A stretch of DNA of 64,000 nucleotides. Origin: Helicobacter mehlei. GTDB taxonomy: Bacteria; Campylobacterota; Campylobacteria; Campylobacterales; Helicobacteraceae. The stretch lies in contig NZ_QXQP01000002.1 in NCBI RefSeq assembly GCF_003660265.1, positions 62,001 to 126,000 of the forward strand. Reading direction: 5' to 3'. Shown here in pieces: positions 34,926-44,910 of this stretch. The position numbers and the translations under genes were made by a program. The notes beneath the pieces were generated by a model. It searched no databases. It had not been told where the DNA came from and was given only the letters and a program-made list of their open reading frames with translations. The number at the start of each line of letters is the position of its first letter. Positions within the stretch are counted from its first letter, which is position 1.

Positions 34926-35707
34926 CTGTGTTGCATCGCCTCTTGCATGTCATAAATGGCGCGCTCTAGCCCCACAATCACCGCCCGTGCGATGATAGCA
35001 TGCCCAATATTGAGTTCTTCTAAGCCCTCAATGCACGCCACTAACCCCACGCTAAAATAATTCAAGCCATGCCCAGCGCACATTTCTAAGCCCATCTGCA
35101 CTCCTTGTGAGGTGGCTTCTCTGAGCTCTTGCAAACTGGTATCCAGCATGCTTTTCAAGGTGGGATTATCTGATGGTAAATCTTTTAAGCAGTTCTTATG
35201 GTGCTTGAAGTGGGAATAAAGGCTATTGTAAAGATTGCTGAATTTGCCCGTGTGCAACTCCACGACTCTAGTGCCCAAATCCAAAGCCCGCGCCAAATTC
35301 TCTCCTTGCGGATCGATGAAGAGTGCCACCTCGATCCCGCAATCTTGGTAAGTCTTGATGGTCTGGCTTAATTGGGGGTGCTCTAAGTTAAGTCCGCCCT
35401 CTGTGGTGATCTCGGCGCGTTTTTCAGGCACTAGAGTTACTTTGAAGGGGCGCAGGTGGCATAAAATTTTAGTGATTTCAGGGTCGATCGCGCATTCTAC
35501 ATTGATAGGCATGGGGGCATGCTGGATAATGCTGGCTACATCGTCTTCGTGGATATGGCGGCGATCTTCTCTTAAATGCAAAGTGATCAAATCCACCCCC
35601 GCATTTTTGGCAATAAAGATCGCCTCTAGAGGGTTGGGCTCGTGGATTTTACGCGCCTCCCTGAGCGTGGCAATATGATCGATATTCAGACCTAAGCGCA
35701 TGGGCAC
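34922..35707 (-). CDS. pdxJ: Pyridoxine 5'-phosphate synthase
   Basis: Makes pyridoxine 5'-phosphate from the PdxA product and DXP. 261 residues; GLNIDHIATLREAR at the N-terminus with the His, LHLREDRRHI near residue 45, NVECAID, VTLVPEKRAEITTEGGL near 95 and HGLNYFSV near 215. The start overlaps the end of the wecA-like gene by 16 bases and the end overlaps pdxA, giving a wecA-pdxJ-pdxA operon like that in H. pylori. Confidence 0.96.
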   Translation of the reverse strand: MPMRLGLNIDHIATLREARKIHEPNPLEAIFIAKNAGVDLITLHLREDRRHIHEDDVASIIQHAPMPINVECAIDPEITKILCHLRPFKVTLVPEKRAEITTEGGLNLEHPQLSQTIKTYQDCGIEVALFIDPQGENLARALDLGTRVVELHTGKFSNLYNSLYSHFKHHKNCLKDLPSDNPTLKSMLDTSLQELREATSQGVQMGLEMCAGHGLNYFSVGLVACIEGLEELNIGHAIIARAVIVGLERAIYDMQEAMQHR

Positions 35708-36651
35708 TCCTTGCGATTGAGATATTGATAAAAGCTAAGATACACCCCTACAAAAAGCGCGATCACCACTAAAAGCCAATGGGGATGGTTACGCCAAAAA
35801 TAGCTAGCCAGCATAAAGGGCAGATTTAAAACCACAATCGAAAATCCGGTGAGGGCATTGGGATTGGGGTATTTGCTAGTCAGTGCCTTAAACAACAAAG
35901 TGTGTAGGTGCAGGGCATCAGGCAGGGTCGCTTTTTGTTTTTGCAACTTGCGCCGCGCGATGGAAAATAACACTTCAGTTACCGGATACACCATTAAAGC
36001 CAGCCCAAACCACACGCTCACCACGCCCCTTAAGGCTAAATCCATCAAATGCGCCCCGCACACTAGTCCCAAGAGATACGCCCCCCCATCGCCTAGGAAA
36101 ATATAGCCTTTGGGGAAGTTTAAGACTAAAAAGCCCAAAACACCTAAGAGCAAAGCTAGCACCCAGGTATTGGGCTCGATCCAATAAAGAATGCCCAAGA
36201 TTGCCAAACTCAAGCCCCCAGCAAGCCCGTTAAACCCATCAATGATATTGATCGCATTGGCTACACCCACGAGCATGAACACACTAAAAGGCAAAGCCAA
36301 GATCACAGGCAGGCTAAAAAAGGGGGCAAAATCTTTTAAAATGAGCGGGGTTAGGCTAATGGCGAACAATGCCCCTAAACTTTGCAAGAATAAGCGTTTT
36401 TGTGGGCTTAGGGGGCGGTTGAGATCTTCTAAAAATCCGCTTAAAAAGACCACCACGCCTCCTAAAAGTAGCCCCCAGTGCGCACCCCCACCCACCAAAA
36501 AAACCAAAAAAATCCCCAACCCTCCGGCCCGTGGAGTTCTTTTGGTGTGGAAGCCTTGGGGTTTGTTGGCATTATCCACAAACAAGAGCGATCGCTTAGA
36601 GAAAATCACCACCCCCAAGCTACTTAAAAAACTTAGCGCGAAATACAGCAC
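35692..36651 (-). CDS. wecA: WecA-type polyprenyl-phosphate sugar-1-phosphate transferase
   Basis: Membrane enzyme that loads a GlcNAc-1-phosphate-type sugar onto undecaprenyl phosphate to start O-antigen synthesis. 319 residues, about ten helices. Motifs: DNANKPQGFHTKRTPRAGG near residue 25, Mg-binding NIIDGFNGLAGG near 140, FLGDGGAYLLG near 182, and the cytosolic LHLHTLLFKAL near 250. The LHLHTLL motif and gene neighbours favour WecA over MraY. GTG 36651 is the first start codon; no clear ribosome site precedes it, and the leader from the predicted -10 is only about 13 bases. Confidence 0.88.
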   Translation of the reverse strand: MLYFALSFLSSLGVVIFSKRSLLFVDNANKPQGFHTKRTPRAGGLGIFLVFLVGGGAHWGLLLGGVVVFLSGFLEDLNRPLSPQKRLFLQSLGALFAISLTPLILKDFAPFFSLPVILALPFSVFMLVGVANAINIIDGFNGLAGGLSLAILGILYWIEPNTWVLALLLGVLGFLVLNFPKGYIFLGDGGAYLLGLVCGAHLMDLALRGVVSVWFGLALMVYPVTEVLFSIARRKLQKQKATLPDALHLHTLLFKALTSKYPNPNALTGFSIVVLNLPFMLASYFWRNHPHWLLVVIALFVGVYLSFYQYLNRKECPCA

Positions 36652-36670
36652 AGTCTAAACTTTTTCAAAC

Positions 36671-36676
36671 ATTATA
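36671..36676 (-). promoter_or_regulatory. Promoter of wecA operon
   Basis: Minus-strand TATAAT, 20 bases before GTG 36651, back-to-back with the lpxF promoter in a 50-base gap. Confidence 0.5.
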
Positions 36677-36686
36677 CCTTACAAAA

Positions 36687-36695
36687 TGTTATAAT
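36687..36695 (+). promoter_or_regulatory. Promoter of lpxF, start codon at predicted +1
   Basis: TGTTATAAT is a perfect extended -10. Its expected transcription start (6-7 bases downstream) falls on the lpxF ATG at 36702, implying a leaderless or nearly leaderless mRNA. Confidence 0.6.
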
Positions 36696-36701
36696 CTAGG
36701 C

Positions 36702-37292
36702 ATGTTGAAAAAAGTTGTTCATACGGGCTGTGCGCTGTTGCTCTGTGTGCGCTTGGGGCAGGCCGAGAGCCAAGAAGCCAAGATTTTAGAGGACATTGGT
36801 GATGTTTTGCGCTTGATGCCTATTTTTGTGGGCGTGGTCAGCTTGGGTATGCGTGATTATAGAGGACTAGGGGAGTTGGCAGTTGGGAGTTTTGTAACCC
36901 AAGGCGTGATTTATGGCATCAAGGGGGCATTCCAAAGCGCGCATGACAGAGGGGCTAAGGTGCCCTTTGCGAAACGCCCTTGCTGTGATAGCTGGCGGGG
37001 GATGCCCAGCGGGCATGCTGGGGGGGCATGGAGTGCAGCCGGGTTTGTTTTTTACCGCTATGGGTGGAAACCGGCTCTGCCTGTGATCGCTTTAGCCATG
37101 CTCACCGATGCAAGCCGTGTGGTGGCGCGCAAACACACGATTTTACAAGTGGTTGTGGGGAGTTTGATTGGCTGGGGCTTTGCCTATCTCTTCACTTCCA
37201 AATACCGCCGTAATTGGGAGCTTTACCCCGAGATTAGCATTAATGAAAAAGGGAACGCCCGCTATGGCATGGCGTTCCATTACCGCTTTTAA
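36702..37292 (+). CDS. lpxF: PAP2-family phosphatase, probable lipid A 4'-phosphatase LpxF
   Basis: 196 residues with signal or first membrane helix and several further helices. PAP2 motifs: AKRPCC near residue 90, PSGHAGGAWSAA near 102, and SRVVARKH near 142. In the third motif the family pattern SRx5Hx3D has Gln instead of Asp (HTILQ). Next to wecA as HP1580 (LpxF) is next to HP1581 in H. pylori, so lipid A dephosphorylation in the periplasm is the likely role, which would aid polymyxin resistance and immune evasion. TTG 36705 with TAGG upstream is an alternative start. A G7 run lies at 37020-37026. Confidence 0.75.
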   Translation: MLKKVVHTGCALLLCVRLGQAESQEAKILEDIGDVLRLMPIFVGVVSLGMRDYRGLGELAVGSFVTQGVIYGIKGAFQSAHDRGAKVPFAKRPCCDSWRGMPSGHAGGAWSAAGFVFYRYGWKPALPVIALAMLTDASRVVARKHTILQVVVGSLIGWGFAYLFTSKYRRNWELYPEISINEKGNARYGMAFHYRF

Positions 37293-37307
37293 ACCCTCCT
37301 TGATGGC

Positions 37308-37845
37308 TTATTTACCTTTGGTCTTGATCTTTTCGATCACCTCGCGGTAGCGATCGATGTTCTCGCTGGTGAGTTCTTTCAGCATTCTTTTCATCACGAT
37401 CACATACATTCTGTTGAGAATCTTGCGGATTGCATTGCCATTGTTCTTCTCTAGCTCGGTGTGGCCAATGGTATTTGCGCCCGCAAAACCTCCTGAGTCT
37501 GTAGCTTGGTAGGTGTAGGTGTGGGTGATGGCTTGTTCTGTCCCCACCTCAATGCCAAAGTTATGGATAATAGGATCGTCCGTATCCATTTTGACATCCT
37601 CTAAACCCGACCCAACCCCCTATATCTAAAATAGACTACATTTGGTGTTTTTGTGCGGGCGTGAGCACTTGCCCATTTGTGAAATACACGACCTGATAAC
37701 CTCTTTTCTGGAAAATCACTTGAATCTGTTCGACTAGCGCATCTTGAAACCGATCGATGTAGGGGCTAAGGTTGCCACTCACTTGTACATGCAGGGCTAA
37801 AATCCCCACAGCACAGTATAGGCGAATCTTGATCGATATTAACCG
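37308..37845 (-). pseudogene. Decayed HpaA-family lipoprotein gene
   Basis: Remnant of a tandem copy of the next gene. The last part (37308-37586) is open and matches the intact protein (IIHNFG..VGT.QA..HTYTY....GGF and DRYR..IE..K). Upstream, pieces are recognisable in other frames: LEDVKMDTDD, ILDIGGWVG, and a segment reading GILALHVQVSGNLSPYIDRF followed by FQKRGYQVV, then an in-frame TAG (after HQM). About 30 residues including the DQSAGALFFKFYEPQ part are deleted and there is no signal peptide or lipobox. Together with the C9 tract it fills the stretch between lpxF and the intact gene. Confidence 0.8.
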
Positions 37846-37931
37846 GGCAACAAAAACTTTTGTTCAAAACTCTTTTTATCCGTTATTAACCCCAAGAAAA
37901 CAAAGAGATAACAAAAAGCCAAAGGTGGAGA

Positions 37932-37940
37932 CCCCCCCCC
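37932..37940. repeat. C9 homopolymer beside the hpaA-like pseudogene
   Basis: Nine C followed by six A, between the stop of the intact HpaA-like gene and the pseudogene remnant; jointly with another nonamer the longest G/C run found in the window. Confidence 0.9.
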
Positions 37941-37974
37941 AAAAAACCCTAAGAGACCCGACCTTTAAATGGAA

Positions 37975-38751
37975 CTATTTTTTGTCGCTTTTCATCTGCT
38001 CGATGGCTTTGCGGTAGCGATCCACATGGGAATGGCTAATTTGCTTGAGCAAATCCTGCATCACACCTGCATACATTTCAGTTAAAATTTTGTGGATTGC
38101 CTTGTCGGTATTTTCTTCACGCTCACTTGTGGCTTCAACACGGGGACCAGAGAAACCTCCCGAGTTTGTGTTGCGGTAAGTGTAGGTGTGTCTAAAGGCT
38201 TGGTAAGTGCCCACATTCACACCAAAGTTATGGATGATCCGTCCAGTTTGGGGCTCATAGAACTTGAAAAATAGTGCGCCGGCACTTTGATCGACCAATT
38301 CATCAGCATTATCGTTCTCCGGATCGTCCAAATCAATTTTCACATCTTCAAGGACACCTATCCAGCCGGTTAAATCCAACACAGCCCAAACCTTGTGCTT
38401 TTCTTCATCTGTGAGTTTGTCCCTTGTGTCCAACAACTCTACATCATAACCCATTCTTTGGTAAATTTCTTTGACCTGCCCAACCAAAGCTGTTTGGAAG
38501 TCCTGGATATGGGATTTGAGATTGTCGGTTGATTGGATGTGGGGGATAAGAATACCAATTACATGGTGGTTAGCCGGTTCTTGTTGGATATTAAGGGGAT
38601 AAGAAAAATGTAATGGCGTCTCACCTTGTGCATGGACAGCTTTTGAGGTTGAAGCATGCCCCACCTTGTGGGGTCCGCCCTCTGTGGCACAGCCCACAAT
38701 CAATGCGCCCATAAGCCCCGCCAGCATAACACTCTTTGTTGTCTTGTTCAT
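37975..38751 (-). CDS. HpaA-family lipoprotein
   Basis: 258 residues with a lipoprotein signal (MLAGLMGALIVGC, lipobox Cys near residue 21), so lipidated after LspA cleavage. The body matches the neuraminyllactose-binding haemagglutinin family (PF05211): QDFQTALVGQVKEIYQRMGYDV, VLDLTGWIGVLEDVKIDL, VDQSAGALFFKFYEP, HTYTYRNTNSGGFSG and a C-terminal DRYRKAIEQMK. It is nearer to the H. pylori HpaA paralogues than to HpaA itself, as far as I can recall them. ATG 38751 is preferred over TTG 38754 because AGGAG is five bases upstream. The promoter shows TAGAAT preceded by a T8 tract. Adhesin role not established. Confidence 0.82.
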   Translation of the reverse strand: MNKTTKSVMLAGLMGALIVGCATEGGPHKVGHASTSKAVHAQGETPLHFSYPLNIQQEPANHHVIGILIPHIQSTDNLKSHIQDFQTALVGQVKEIYQRMGYDVELLDTRDKLTDEEKHKVWAVLDLTGWIGVLEDVKIDLDDPENDNADELVDQSAGALFFKFYEPQTGRIIHNFGVNVGTYQAFRHTYTYRNTNSGGFSGPRVEATSEREENTDKAIHKILTEMYAGVMQDLLKQISHSHVDRYRKAIEQMKSDKK

Positions 38752-38785
38752 CAAAACTCCTCTAAAATGTAAGTAAATAGGATTG

Positions 38786-38803
38786 ATTCTATCGTAAAAA
38801 AAA
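38786..38803 (-). promoter_or_regulatory. HpaA-like gene promoter with T8 tract
   Basis: Minus strand: eight T (38803-38796), four bases, then TAGAAT (38791-38786), 35 bases before the ATG. A length-variable T-run just upstream of a -10 is the arrangement known to tune sabA in H. pylori. Confidence 0.4.
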
Positions 38804-38846
38804 TAACAAATAGCTAATTTACCCCCCTTTTGTTAAAAATACACGC

Positions 38847-39827
38847 CTAAATAGGCAAGACGCGGATATGTTCGTCTAGGTGATCTTGCAACATGCCCTC
38901 AATGGCAAAGAGAGTCCCTGTGGTTGCGCTGGCGCACCCATCGCATGCGCCCATGTAGCGGATATAGACATCCACAAATCCCCCACCCTCCTTGATGTCC
39001 AAAATCTCCAAATTCCCCCCATCCATCATCAACATTGGGCGGATATGCGTATCAATGGCCTGATCGATGGCGCGCACTTTTTGCACCATGGTCATATCGC
39101 TAAAGGCTAGGCTACCCTCCAAAGATTTTTGCGCTTGGCTTTTGAGTTTCTCCTCTTCCATCTCAGCGCGCACCTCTTTTAAAATATCCACCAAGTAATA
39201 TTCTCTAGCTTCATGCCCACCCGGGCGCACACAGCTTTTGCAAAAACCCCCAGCTTTGGTGTAGTTGGTGATCTCCTCGACACTTTTGAGATCATTGAGT
39301 TTAATAACTTCTTTAATTGTGCCCAAACTCACACGCGCACACTCGCACACAATGATCTCATCTTCAAAATCAGCAACATCTTTGCCCAAATACTGCCCGG
39401 CTGCTTGTTTGATCACATCATAAGCCATCACCGAGCAGTGCATTTTTTGCCCGGGCACAGCCGGCACATCAGGATGATCGCGCAAATTCCGCTCCACATC
39501 TAAGTTGGTGATCTTGACCGCCTCTTGGACACGTTTGCCCAAACACAGCTCCACCATCATATCCGAGCTAGCAATGGCTGTCCCACACCCAAAGCTCTTA
39601 AACTTGGCATCAATGATTGTGTCGCTCTTTTCATCCACCAGCCAATACAGGCGCACCGCATCCCCGCAAGCTTCTGCACCATAATCAGCTACAATGAGCC
39701 TAGCCCCCCTAGCTTTAGCATCCTCCTCTGTGAGCACGCCTAAATGCGTGGGATTATCCATGCGTCTGCTCACCTCGTTAGAATAAGCATCCCACAACGC
39801 CCCACCTAATAAGTTATTCTTTGCCAT
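38847..39827 (-). CDS. nifU: Fe-S cluster scaffold NifU
   Basis: Modular scaffold (326 residues) on which NifS-derived sulfur and iron build clusters. Domains: IscU-like N-terminal with ACGDAVRLYW, SFGCGTAIASSDMM and PGQKMHCSVMA (three scaffold Cys, residues about 50-140); a BFD-like [2Fe-2S] centre with CECARVS and GGFCKSCVRPGG (about 165-205); C-terminal Nfu domain with GACDGCASA. ATG 39827 follows AAGGAG. Nine bases after nifS; in Helicobacter this NIF pair is the essential general Fe-S system. Confidence 0.96.
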   Translation of the reverse strand: MAKNNLLGGALWDAYSNEVSRRMDNPTHLGVLTEEDAKARGARLIVADYGAEACGDAVRLYWLVDEKSDTIIDAKFKSFGCGTAIASSDMMVELCLGKRVQEAVKITNLDVERNLRDHPDVPAVPGQKMHCSVMAYDVIKQAAGQYLGKDVADFEDEIIVCECARVSLGTIKEVIKLNDLKSVEEITNYTKAGGFCKSCVRPGGHEAREYYLVDILKEVRAEMEEEKLKSQAQKSLEGSLAFSDMTMVQKVRAIDQAIDTHIRPMLMMDGGNLEILDIKEGGGFVDVYIRYMGACDGCASATTGTLFAIEGMLQDHLDEHIRVLPI

Positions 39828-39836
39828 ACAATCTCC

Positions 39837-41018
<1,182 letters not shown>

Positions 41019-41097
41019 CTATCGGTAATTTGGTGAGTTTGTTGGAAAAATCACTCTCATAGTTTGACGATAATACACGCCTATCCTTTCCCCAAGC

Positions 41098-42408
41098 TTA
41101 AGGAATTTGCATCATCTCAATGAGTTGCTGGATACTCTGCTGGCTATCCACAATTTCTTCCTCCTCTTGTGCCATAAAAGCCCCCATGCTCTCCTTTTTA
41201 TCCATCGCTTCATCCAGTTCGCTATCAAACCCGCGTTGGTAGGAGCCAATGCGGATCAAAACCTCATTTTCTTTGAGCAAGGCATGGAGTTTGCGGAATT
41301 TGCGGGCTGCCATATTGTGCTCATGGCTACTCACTTCCTTACTCACCCTAGAAGCAGAATTTAAAATATTAATGGGTGGATAAATCCCGTGATCGGTTAG
41401 TTCGCGACTGAGCACAATATGCCCATCTAAAATACTGCGGGATTGATCGGCGATTGGGTCGCTCAAGTCATCACCCTCCACCAAAACGGTGAAAAAAGCC
41501 GTGATAGAACCTTTGTTTTGTTCCTTGCCTGCACGCTCCATCAGCTGGGGTAAAAGCGTCAAGGCGGAAGGGGGGTAGCCCTTGCTGGTGGGGGGTTCGC
41601 CCAAGGCTAGCCCAATTTCACGTTGCGCCATCGCAAAACGCGTTACTGAATCCATCATGAACAAGACATCATGCCCTTGATCTTTAAAATATTCTGCCAC
41701 GCTCATGGCACAAAAAGCCCCGTATTTGCGCATCAAGGGCGAATCATCACTGGTGGCCACCACCAACACGGTATTACTCAGATCACCTTGTAAGTTCTTG
41801 TGGATAAATTCGGGAATCTCACGCCCACGCTCCCCAATTAGGGCAATGACCTTAATTGAGGCACTGCACCCGCGCACAATCATGCCCATCAAAGTGGATT
41901 TTCCCACCCCGCTACCCGCAAAAATCCCCATTTTTTGCCCTTTGCCACAGGTGAGCAGACCATCAATGCTTTTCACCCCCACGCCAAACATTTCGTCGAT
42001 GATTCCGCGTTGCAAAGGTTTCATGGGCGCAACCATCACGGGCGCATAAGCACTAGCCCCTACAAACCCCAAGTCATCTAAGGGATTACCCAAAGGATCA
42101 AGCACCCGTCCCAACAAAGCCTCTCCCACCGGGAAGCTCAAACCCTCCTTGACAAACAACACCCGATCGCCCACTCTGCACCCCTCCACAAAGGAAAAGG
42201 GTGCAAAACCAAACTGGGCTTGTTCCACCAAAACTACCATCCCCAAGCATTCCTTACCATCATTGCGCTCGGCTTTCACCACATCGCCTACAGAGGGCAA
42301 GAAACCCTTGACAAAAACCATGTTGGGTAAAATTTTGGTGATCACGCCATAGCGGGGCGATAAATCCCGACTGAGTTGTAACCTAGCTTTGAGGGCTCCT
42401 AAAGACAT
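41098..42408 (-). CDS. fliI: Flagellar export ATPase FliI
   Basis: Hexameric ATPase at the base of the flagellar type III export apparatus. 436 residues with the beta-barrel N-terminal domain, Walker A GIFAGSGVGKSTLMG near residue 160, Walker B VLFMMDSVTRFAMAQREIGLALGEPP near 245, and the family's PQLMERAG and VLVEGDDLSDPIADQSRSILDGHIVLSR. The alternative, an F1 beta-type subunit, is excluded by these. No other flagellar gene is in the window. Divergent from tig. Confidence 0.95.
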   Translation of the reverse strand: MSLGALKARLQLSRDLSPRYGVITKILPNMVFVKGFLPSVGDVVKAERNDGKECLGMVVLVEQAQFGFAPFSFVEGCRVGDRVLFVKEGLSFPVGEALLGRVLDPLGNPLDDLGFVGASAYAPVMVAPMKPLQRGIIDEMFGVGVKSIDGLLTCGKGQKMGIFAGSGVGKSTLMGMIVRGCSASIKVIALIGERGREIPEFIHKNLQGDLSNTVLVVATSDDSPLMRKYGAFCAMSVAEYFKDQGHDVLFMMDSVTRFAMAQREIGLALGEPPTSKGYPPSALTLLPQLMERAGKEQNKGSITAFFTVLVEGDDLSDPIADQSRSILDGHIVLSRELTDHGIYPPINILNSASRVSKEVSSHEHNMAARKFRKLHALLKENEVLIRIGSYQRGFDSELDEAMDKKESMGAFMAQEEEEIVDSQQSIQQLIEMMQIP

Positions 42409-42468
42409 CGGCTCTCCTTGGGGCTTAATTTTGGATTAACACAGATTGCGCTAAAATAAAAGCTTATG

Positions 42469-42476
42469 ATTATACT
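42469..42476. promoter_or_regulatory. Overlapping divergent -10 boxes for fliI and tig
   Basis: Minus-strand TATAAT (42474-42469) and plus-strand TATACT (42471-42476) share four bases in the 92-base gap. Leaders would be about 55 nt for fliI and 18 nt for tig, so RNA polymerase could occupy only one at a time. Confidence 0.4.
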
Positions 42477-42500
42477 TTAAATAGACTTCAAGGAGTTCTA

Positions 42501-43808
42501 ATGGATGTGGAAGCTAAGAGGCTGGATAGTGCTAATGCTAGTGTGTGCGCCAAGCCTTCAATGCAAGATTTTGAGGAGAAATCCCAAAAAATCGCCAGAA
42601 AAATCGCCAAAAGTGCTAAACTAGATGGATTTAGAAAAGGCAAGGTCCCCCTAGACATTATCAAACAACGCTACCAAAGCCACATTGAGCAAGAATCCCA
42701 AAAAGAGCTCCTAGATGAGATTTTGAAAGAGGGGCGCGCACAGCTCAAGATAGAACTGCGGGATTTAATTGGTAACCCTGCGGTAGTCAAATTTGACAAA
42801 CAAGCCGTGCATTTTGATATTGAGATTGACATCGGTTTGAGACCCCAAATTGACTTGTCCGCTATTAAAGACTGCGTGCCTACCTTTTCGCTCAAGGAGA
42901 TTGAAGAGAGCGAAATTGAAGAGAGGTTGCAGACCTTAGCCAAAGAGCGGGCTACCTTTTCAGATGCCCCTACAGATAAAAAAGTTGAAAAGGGCGATGG
43001 GGTGGTGCTTGATTTTGAGGGCATGCTTGAGGGCAAACCTTTTGAGGGCAACAAAGCACAAAATTTTGCTTTGATTGTGGGCGAAAACCGCTTGATTCCC
43101 GGGTTCGAGAAACAGCTTGTAGGCATGAAAGTTGGGGAGGAAAAATATTTTCCCGTGCTCTTTCCCAAAGATTATGCCAATGCCAACTTGGCGGGTAAAG
43201 AAGTGTCTTTTTATGCCAAATTGCATAAAATCCAAATCCGCCATATCCCTAAGATTGATGATGACTTCATCAAAAGCGTTTTAAATCAAGAAAAAGAGCC
43301 CACCCTAGAGTTGCTCAAGCAAAAAATCAAAGAACAGCTTTTTACAGAGGCTAAAACCCGCCTTTATAATCAAGAGCTCAAGGAAAAGCTGATTGATAAT
43401 TTGGACAAGTCTTTATCTTTTGACCTGCCTAAAACCATTGTGGAACAGGAGATGGATTTAGCCTTGCGCCAAGCCTTGCAGAGCATGGACCAAACTGCTA
43501 TTAAAGAACTCCAAGACAATCCTAGCAAGGTCCAAGAAAAGCGCGAGGGTTTTAGAGAGAGTGCCCAAAGGAGTGTGAAAGTAACTTTCATCATAGACGC
43601 ACTAGCCAAGCAAGAAAATGTCCAAGTCCAAGATAATGAGGTCTTCCAAACCCTCTACTACGAAGCGTTAATGACCAACCAAAACCCCCAGCAACTCATC
43701 GAGCACTACCAAAGAAATAATATGCTCCCAGCGGTGAAAATGGCGATGGTGGAGGATCGGGTATTGACCTTTCTTTTAGATCAACAATTGCCCAAGGCGC
43801 AAGCATGA
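42501..43808 (+). CDS. tig: Trigger factor
   Basis: Ribosome-bound chaperone and peptidyl-prolyl isomerase. 435 residues: ribosome-binding domain with GFRKGKVP near residue 47, FKBP-type PPIase ([19 protein letters not shown] near 165, [17 protein letters not shown]) and a long helical C-terminal chaperone domain. ATG 42501 follows AAGGAG. First gene of tig-clpP-def-comM, linked by 4-base or 1-base overlaps, so nascent-chain folding, proteolysis and deformylation are co-expressed. Confidence 0.97.
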   Translation: MDVEAKRLDSANASVCAKPSMQDFEEKSQKIARKIAKSAKLDGFRKGKVPLDIIKQRYQSHIEQESQKELLDEILKEGRAQLKIELRDLIGNPAVVKFDKQAVHFDIEIDIGLRPQIDLSAIKDCVPTFSLKEIEESEIEERLQTLAKERATFSDAPTDKKVEKGDGVVLDFEGMLEGKPFEGNKAQNFALIVGENRLIPGFEKQLVGMKVGEEKYFPVLFPKDYANANLAGKEVSFYAKLHKIQIRHIPKIDDDFIKSVLNQEKEPTLELLKQKIKEQLFTEAKTRLYNQELKEKLIDNLDKSLSFDLPKTIVEQEMDLALRQALQSMDQTAIKELQDNPSKVQEKREGFRESAQRSVKVTFIIDALAKQENVQVQDNEVFQTLYYEALMTNQNPQQLIEHYQRNNMLPAVKMAMVEDRVLTFLLDQQLPKAQA

Positions 43809-44398
43809 ATTATGTTCCCTTTGTGATCGAAAAAACAGGACGGGGCGAGCGTAGCTATGATATTTATTCGCGCTTGCTCAAAGATCGCATTGTTTTGCTG
43901 AGTGGGGAGATCAACGATGCGGTGGCAGCGACCATCGTTGCGCAGTTACTCTTTTTGGAAGCAGAAGACCCTGAAAAAGATATTAATCTTTACATCAACT
44001 CTCCGGGTGGGTCGGTTACCAGCGGGTTTAGCATTTATGACACCATGAACTACATCCACCCGGATATTTGCACCATTTGTATTGGGCAGGCGGCTTCTAT
44101 GGGGGCGTTTTTACTCAGCTGTGGGACTAAGGGCAAACGCTTTTCTTTGCCCCATTCGCGTATCATGATCCACCAACCCCTAGGGGGTACACAGGGGCAG
44201 GCCACTAACATTGCCATTTACACCAAAGAGATTTTACGCTTGAAAGGCACTTTAAATCAGATCATGGCGGATAATACCGGGCAATCCTTAGAAAAGATCG
44301 AACAAGACACTGATCGCGACTTCTTCATGAGTGCTCATGATGCCAAAGATTACGGGCTAGTGGATGAAGTCTTGGTCAAAAGCACCAAACAAGTTTAA
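43805..44398 (+). CDS. clpP: ATP-dependent Clp protease proteolytic subunit
   Basis: Serine protease forming the Clp barrel. 197 residues; catalytic Ser98 in [10 protein letters not shown], His123 in RIMIHQP, and the Asp in the [10 protein letters not shown] segment near 172. The glycine-rich INSPGGSV oxyanion strand is present. ATG overlaps tig by four bases and the stop overlaps def by one (TAATG). No Clp ATPase gene is in the window. Confidence 0.97.
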   Translation: MNYVPFVIEKTGRGERSYDIYSRLLKDRIVLLSGEINDAVAATIVAQLLFLEAEDPEKDINLYINSPGGSVTSGFSIYDTMNYIHPDICTICIGQAASMGAFLLSCGTKGKRFSLPHSRIMIHQPLGGTQGQATNIAIYTKEILRLKGTLNQIMADNTGQSLEKIEQDTDRDFFMSAHDAKDYGLVDEVLVKSTKQV

Positions 44399-44910
44399 TG
44401 GCACTCGAGATTTTACACTACCCAGACAAACGCTTAAGGACCATCTCTCAGGAGGTGGTGTGTTTTGATACAGATCTACACACTCTCTTGGATGCGATGT
44501 TGGAGAGCATGCTAGAGAGCAAGGGCATTGGACTAGCGGCGATCCAAGTGGGCGTGCCCAAGCGTATTTTGATCATCAATTTACCCCGAGAAGATGAGCA
44601 ACAATACCCACAGGATCGCCTAGAGATCATCAATCCGGTTATCACCCACAAGGAAGGTACAATCTTGTGGAAAGAGGGCTGTTTGTCTGTGCCGGATTTT
44701 TATGAAGAAATTGAACGCAGTGCTCAGATCACCTTGAGTTATCAAGATCGCACTGGCACGCCTAAAATGCTCCAAGCCAAGGAGTTATTAAGCGTGGCAA
44801 TCCAGCATGAAATGGATCACCTCAATGGGATTTTATTTGTGGATAAGCTTTCCATGCTCAAGCGCAAAAAGTTTGAAAAAGAGTTTAAAAAAACCTTAAA
44901 AATTCCGTGA
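44398..44910 (+). CDS. def: Peptide deformylase
   Basis: Removes the N-formyl group from nascent proteins; a metal enzyme. The three motifs are intact: [10 protein letters not shown] near residue 42, EGCLSVP near 98 (Cys ligand) and QHEMDHLNG near 142 (two His ligands and catalytic Glu). 170 residues. Overlaps clpP by one base and comM by four. Confidence 0.97.
   Translation: MALEILHYPDKRLRTISQEVVCFDTDLHTLLDAMLESMLESKGIGLAAIQVGVPKRILIINLPREDEQQYPQDRLEIINPVITHKEGTILWKEGCLSVPDFYEEIERSAQITLSYQDRTGTPKMLQAKELLSVAIQHEMDHLNGILFVDKLSMLKRKKFEKEFKKTLKIP

Noticed and set aside
37308-37589. 93-codon ORF as a real small HpaA-like protein
   Set aside because: No signal peptide or lipobox, and matching fragments of the missing N-terminal half lie just upstream in other frames with a stop, so it is the tail of a pseudogene.
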